The notes beneath the pieces are model-generated. The model had not been told where the DNA came from and searched no databases. It saw only the letters and a program-made list of their open reading frames with translations. A stretch of 22,261 nt of DNA from ZC4RG30 sp041168985 (lineage in GTDB: Bacteria; Pseudomonadota; Gammaproteobacteria; Steroidobacterales; Steroidobacteraceae): NCBI GenBank assembly GCA_041168985.1, contig JBEEKA010000054.1, positions 1-22,261 on the forward strand, read 5' to 3'. The first letter of the stretch is position 1, and every line of letters begins with the position of its first letter. This document shows positions 19,803-22,261 of this stretch, piece after piece. Made by a program: the position numbers and the translations under genes.

Positions 19803-21913
19803 CAGATATGTCCAGGCAAACCACAGAAGAACGACTCAGGGGCGTGCACGAACGCGCACGCTACGAGTTCAACCGCGTGCAGTCCGCTGTGCGGGAGGAG
19901 CGCAAGCAGTGCCTGACCGACCGGCGCTTCTACTCGATCGCCGGCGCCCAGTGGGAGGGACCGCTTGGCACCCAGTTCGAGAACAAGCCGCGGTTCGAGG
20001 TGAACAAGGTCCACCTGTCGGTGATCCGGATCATCAACGAGTACCGGAACAACCGCATCACGGTCGACTTCGTCAGCAAGGACGGCGTCGATGACGACAA
20101 GCTGGCCGATGCATGCGATGGCCTGTACCGGGCCGACGAGATGGACTCCGGCGCCGAGGAGGCCTACGACAACGCCTTCGAGGAGGCTGTGGGTGGTGGC
20201 TTCGGTGCCTGGCGGCTGCGCACCAGGTACGAGGACGACGAGGATCCGGAGAACGAGAAACAGCGCATCTGCTTCGAACCGATCTACGACGCCGACACGT
20301 CGGTGTTCTTCGACCTGGACTCGAAGAAGCAGGACAAGTCGGACGCCAAGAAGTGCTGGGTGCTCATCTCGAAGGATCGACAGGCATACATCGATGAGTT
20401 CAATGACGATCCAGCGTCGTGGCCGAAGGAGATTCTGTCGGCCGGCATGTTCGACTGGGCGACGCCGGACGTGGTCTACGTTGCCGAGTACTACGAGATC
20501 GTGGAGAAGCGCGAAGACGTGCATCTCTGGAAGCTGCTGGACGGCACAGAGCAGCGCTACAGTGACGACGAGCTCGAGGCGTCAGTGCGCGAGCCAGAGG
20601 GCGACGAGGACGAGTCCACCATCCCCACCAAGCGCGATGAGCTCACGTCGCGTGGCGCCAAGGAGCTGCGCGTCAAGAAGGTCGTCAAGAAGAAGGTGCA
20701 CAAGTACCTGATGTCTGGATCCAAGATCCTCGAGGACATGGGCATCATCGCCGGTAGCTGCATCCCGATCATCCCGGTGTACGGCAAGCGCTGGTTCGTC
20801 GACAACATCGAGCGCTGCATGGGGCATGTGCGCCTGGCCAAGGACGCGCAGCGCCTCAAGAACATGCAGCTGTCGAAGCTGGGCGAGATCTCGGCGCTGT
20901 CGTCAGTGTCGAAGCCCATCCTTTCGCCGGAGCAGATCGCCGGGCACCAGACGATGTGGTCCGAAGACAACGTCAAAAACTACCCGTACCTGCTCATCAA
21001 CCCGGTGACCGACAAGGACGGCAACGAGAACGTCATCGGGCCCACCGCGTACACGAAGTCGCCGGAGATCCCGCCGTCGCTGGGTGCGCTGCTGGCGCTC
21101 ACCGAGGAGGACATGAAAGACCTGCTCGGCAACCAGCAGGCGGCCGAGGAGGTGGTGTCGAACATCGCCACCGAGACGGCCGACATGTTCCAGAACCGCG
21201 TCGACATGCAGACCTTCATTTACCTGTCGAACATGGCCAAGGCCGTGAAGCGCTGCGGCGAGATCTGGCTGTCGATGGCCAGGGACGTGCTCGTCGAGGA
21301 GGGGCGCGTCATGAAGGGCGTCGGCACGTCGGGCGAGCTCAGTCGCATCGAGCTGATGAAGCCGGTCATCAACGAGAAGACAGCGGAGGTCGATCACCAG
21401 AATGACCTGGGCCGCGCCAGGTTCGACGTCAATGTCGAGGTCGGTCCGTCCAGCACCACGAAACGCGCGGCCACTGTGCGCACGCTCATCAAAATGGCGT
21501 CACTCACCGAGGACCCTGAGACCAAACAGGTGCTCGGCGGCATGGCCATGATGAACATGGAAGGCGAGGGCATCAGCGATGTGCGCCGCTACTTCAGGCG
21601 CAAGCTGATCAGGATGGGCGTGGTGAAGCCCAACGATCAGGAGGCCATCGAGCTCCAGGAGGAGCAGGCCAGCCAGAAGCCATCGGCGCAGGACCAGTAC
21701 CTCGAGGCGGCTGCTGGCCAGGCGCAGGCCGAGGGCGCCAAGGCCCAGGCCGACACCATCAAGAGCCAGGCCGATGCCGACAAGTCGCGAGCCCAGACGC
21801 TGGAGATCCTGCACAAGCTGGACAACGACTCAGCCCGCATTGCCATCGAGGCGATCCAGAAGCTCGGTCCGCGCGTGGTTCCTCCAAGCATCCAGGGCTC
21901 GCAAGTTCAGTAA
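19799..21913 (+). CDS. P22-type portal protein
   Basis: A 704-residue protein of the P22 portal family. Its N-terminal region has RRFYSIAGAQWEG, PRFEVNKVHLSVIRIINEYR and VGGGFGAWRLRTRYEDDED, and its middle has YVAEYYEIVEK and GSCIPIIPVYGKRW. The C-terminus (about 620-690) is a long alanine/glutamine/aspartate coiled coil (AAGQAQAEGAKAQADTIKSQ), resembling the barrel helix of P22-like portals. It forms the dodecameric ring through which DNA enters the head. The GTG overlaps the terminase stop as GTGA. An ATG nine bases later is an alternative. The length is close to P22 gp1. Confidence 0.93.
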   Translation: MTDMSRQTTEERLRGVHERARYEFNRVQSAVREERKQCLTDRRFYSIAGAQWEGPLGTQFENKPRFEVNKVHLSVIRIINEYRNNRITVDFVSKDGVDDDKLADACDGLYRADEMDSGAEEAYDNAFEEAVGGGFGAWRLRTRYEDDEDPENEKQRICFEPIYDADTSVFFDLDSKKQDKSDAKKCWVLISKDRQAYIDEFNDDPASWPKEILSAGMFDWATPDVVYVAEYYEIVEKREDVHLWKLLDGTEQRYSDDELEASVREPEGDEDESTIPTKRDELTSRGAKELRVKKVVKKKVHKYLMSGSKILEDMGIIAGSCIPIIPVYGKRWFVDNIERCMGHVRLAKDAQRLKNMQLSKLGEISALSSVSKPILSPEQIAGHQTMWSEDNVKNYPYLLINPVTDKDGNENVIGPTAYTKSPEIPPSLGALLALTEEDMKDLLGNQQAAEEVVSNIATETADMFQNRVDMQTFIYLSNMAKAVKRCGEIWLSMARDVLVEEGRVMKGVGTSGELSRIELMKPVINEKTAEVDHQNDLGRARFDVNVEVGPSSTTKRAATVRTLIKMASLTEDPETKQVLGGMAMMNMEGEGISDVRRYFRRKLIRMGVVKPNDQEAIELQEEQASQKPSAQDQYLEAAAGQAQAEGAKAQADTIKSQADADKSRAQTLEILHKLDNDSARIAIEAIQKLGPRVVPPSIQGSQVQ

Positions 21914-21931
21914 TTTCAGACGGAGTCAGCA

Positions 21932-22261
21932 ATGAGCACACAGACGGCAGATGGAACGGTGACAGACGTGGTGGTTGATGCTGAGGCGCAGGCCGCGGCG
22001 GCCGCTGCCTTGGTCACTGCAGGCGCTGAGGGCAAATCTGCAGAAGACGATACCGGCAACGACGAGACGTCCACTGGTGACGACGCGGGCGCTGACGAGG
22101 TCGTGGTGACCATCGGGGAAGAGGCACCGCCCCAGGAAGAAGCAGAGCTCGAACAGGCCCCGACCTGGGTGAAGGAACTGCGGAAGACGAACCGCGAGCA
22201 GGCCCGCCGCATCCGTGAACTGGAGAAGACCCAGCAGCAGACGGCGAAGGCCACCGAGACG
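21932..22261 (+). CDS. Probable scaffolding protein, cut by window edge
   Basis: An ATG at 21932 with GGAG upstream opens a frame to the window end (110 codons). It starts with alanine/threonine-rich sequence, then an acidic low-complexity stretch (EDDTGNDETSTGDDAGADE, EEAPPQEEAELEQAP), then a basic helix (WVKELRKTNREQARRIRELE). Acidic, helical, low-complexity proteins just after the portal are usually scaffolding proteins in P22-like phages. Only the N-terminus is visible, so the assignment depends on position and composition. Confidence 0.65.
   Translation, partial: MSTQTADGTVTDVVVDAEAQAAAAAALVTAGAEGKSAEDDTGNDETSTGDDAGADEVVVTIGEEAPPQEEAELEQAPTWVKELRKTNREQARRIRELEKTQQQTAKATET

Noticed and set aside
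1..22261. CRISPR array, tRNA, rRNA, integrase or attachment sites
   Set aside because: No regularly spaced palindromic repeats, cloverleaf-like sequences, tyrosine or serine recombinase motifs, or candidate att cores were found in the window.

Overview
The window is part of a temperate tailed phage or prophage from a GC-rich host. The portal is of the P22 type, which suggests a short-tailed (podovirus-like) particle. The phage-borne CsrA closely resembles gammaproteobacterial CsrA/RsmA, so a proteobacterial host is likely, but nothing here identifies a species. No integrase, attachment site, tRNA or host gene is visible, and both ends cut through genes.

Layout. Positions 1-12394 hold one long leftward (minus-strand) early operon, in which almost every gene overlaps the next by ATGA, GTGA or TGATG. 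In transcription order it contains: a diversified target gene (target 2); three small genes; a YqaJ-type exonuclease; a probable annealing protein; an SMC/Rad50-like ATPase; a DEDDh exonuclease; a small conserved phage gene; csrA; a second diversified target gene (target 1); avd; a template repeat and reverse transcriptase; a ParB-like protein; a run of small genes; and a HerA-like ATPase cut by the left edge. Positions 12400-13261 form the control region: the leftward promoter, a small two-TM protein, a repressor and a divergent Cro-like gene. Positions 13261-22261 run rightward: small early genes, a DUF1376 replication protein and a presumed partner, accessory genes (a nuclease-like protein, a DUF3307 membrane protein, an HslV-like Ntn hydrolase), then small and large terminase, portal and the start of a probable scaffold gene.

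The central find is a complete diversity-generating retroelement (DGR) with the BPP-1 gene order target-avd-TR-RT. The template repeat (5747-5844) matches two variable repeats, one next to it (6384-6481) and one 6.2 kb away in the first gene of the operon (11954-12052). Reading in the coding sense, all 9 substitutions in VR1 and all 12 in VR2 fall at template adenines, which is the hallmark of adenine-directed mutagenic retrohoming. Both targets are small DUF1566/C-type-lectin-like proteins.

Four points are unusual. The targets lie in a repressor-controlled early operon with recombination genes rather than among tail genes. The TR lies in frame inside the open reading frame of the RT, whose best start is a GTG overlapping the avd stop. 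A phage csrA sits directly upstream of target 1, whose ribosome binding site is an ACAAGGA CsrA consensus core. Finally, TAGCCTA-type operators cover both the leftward and rightward promoters. Together these suggest a DGR switched on with the early genes and possibly tuned after transcription by CsrA.
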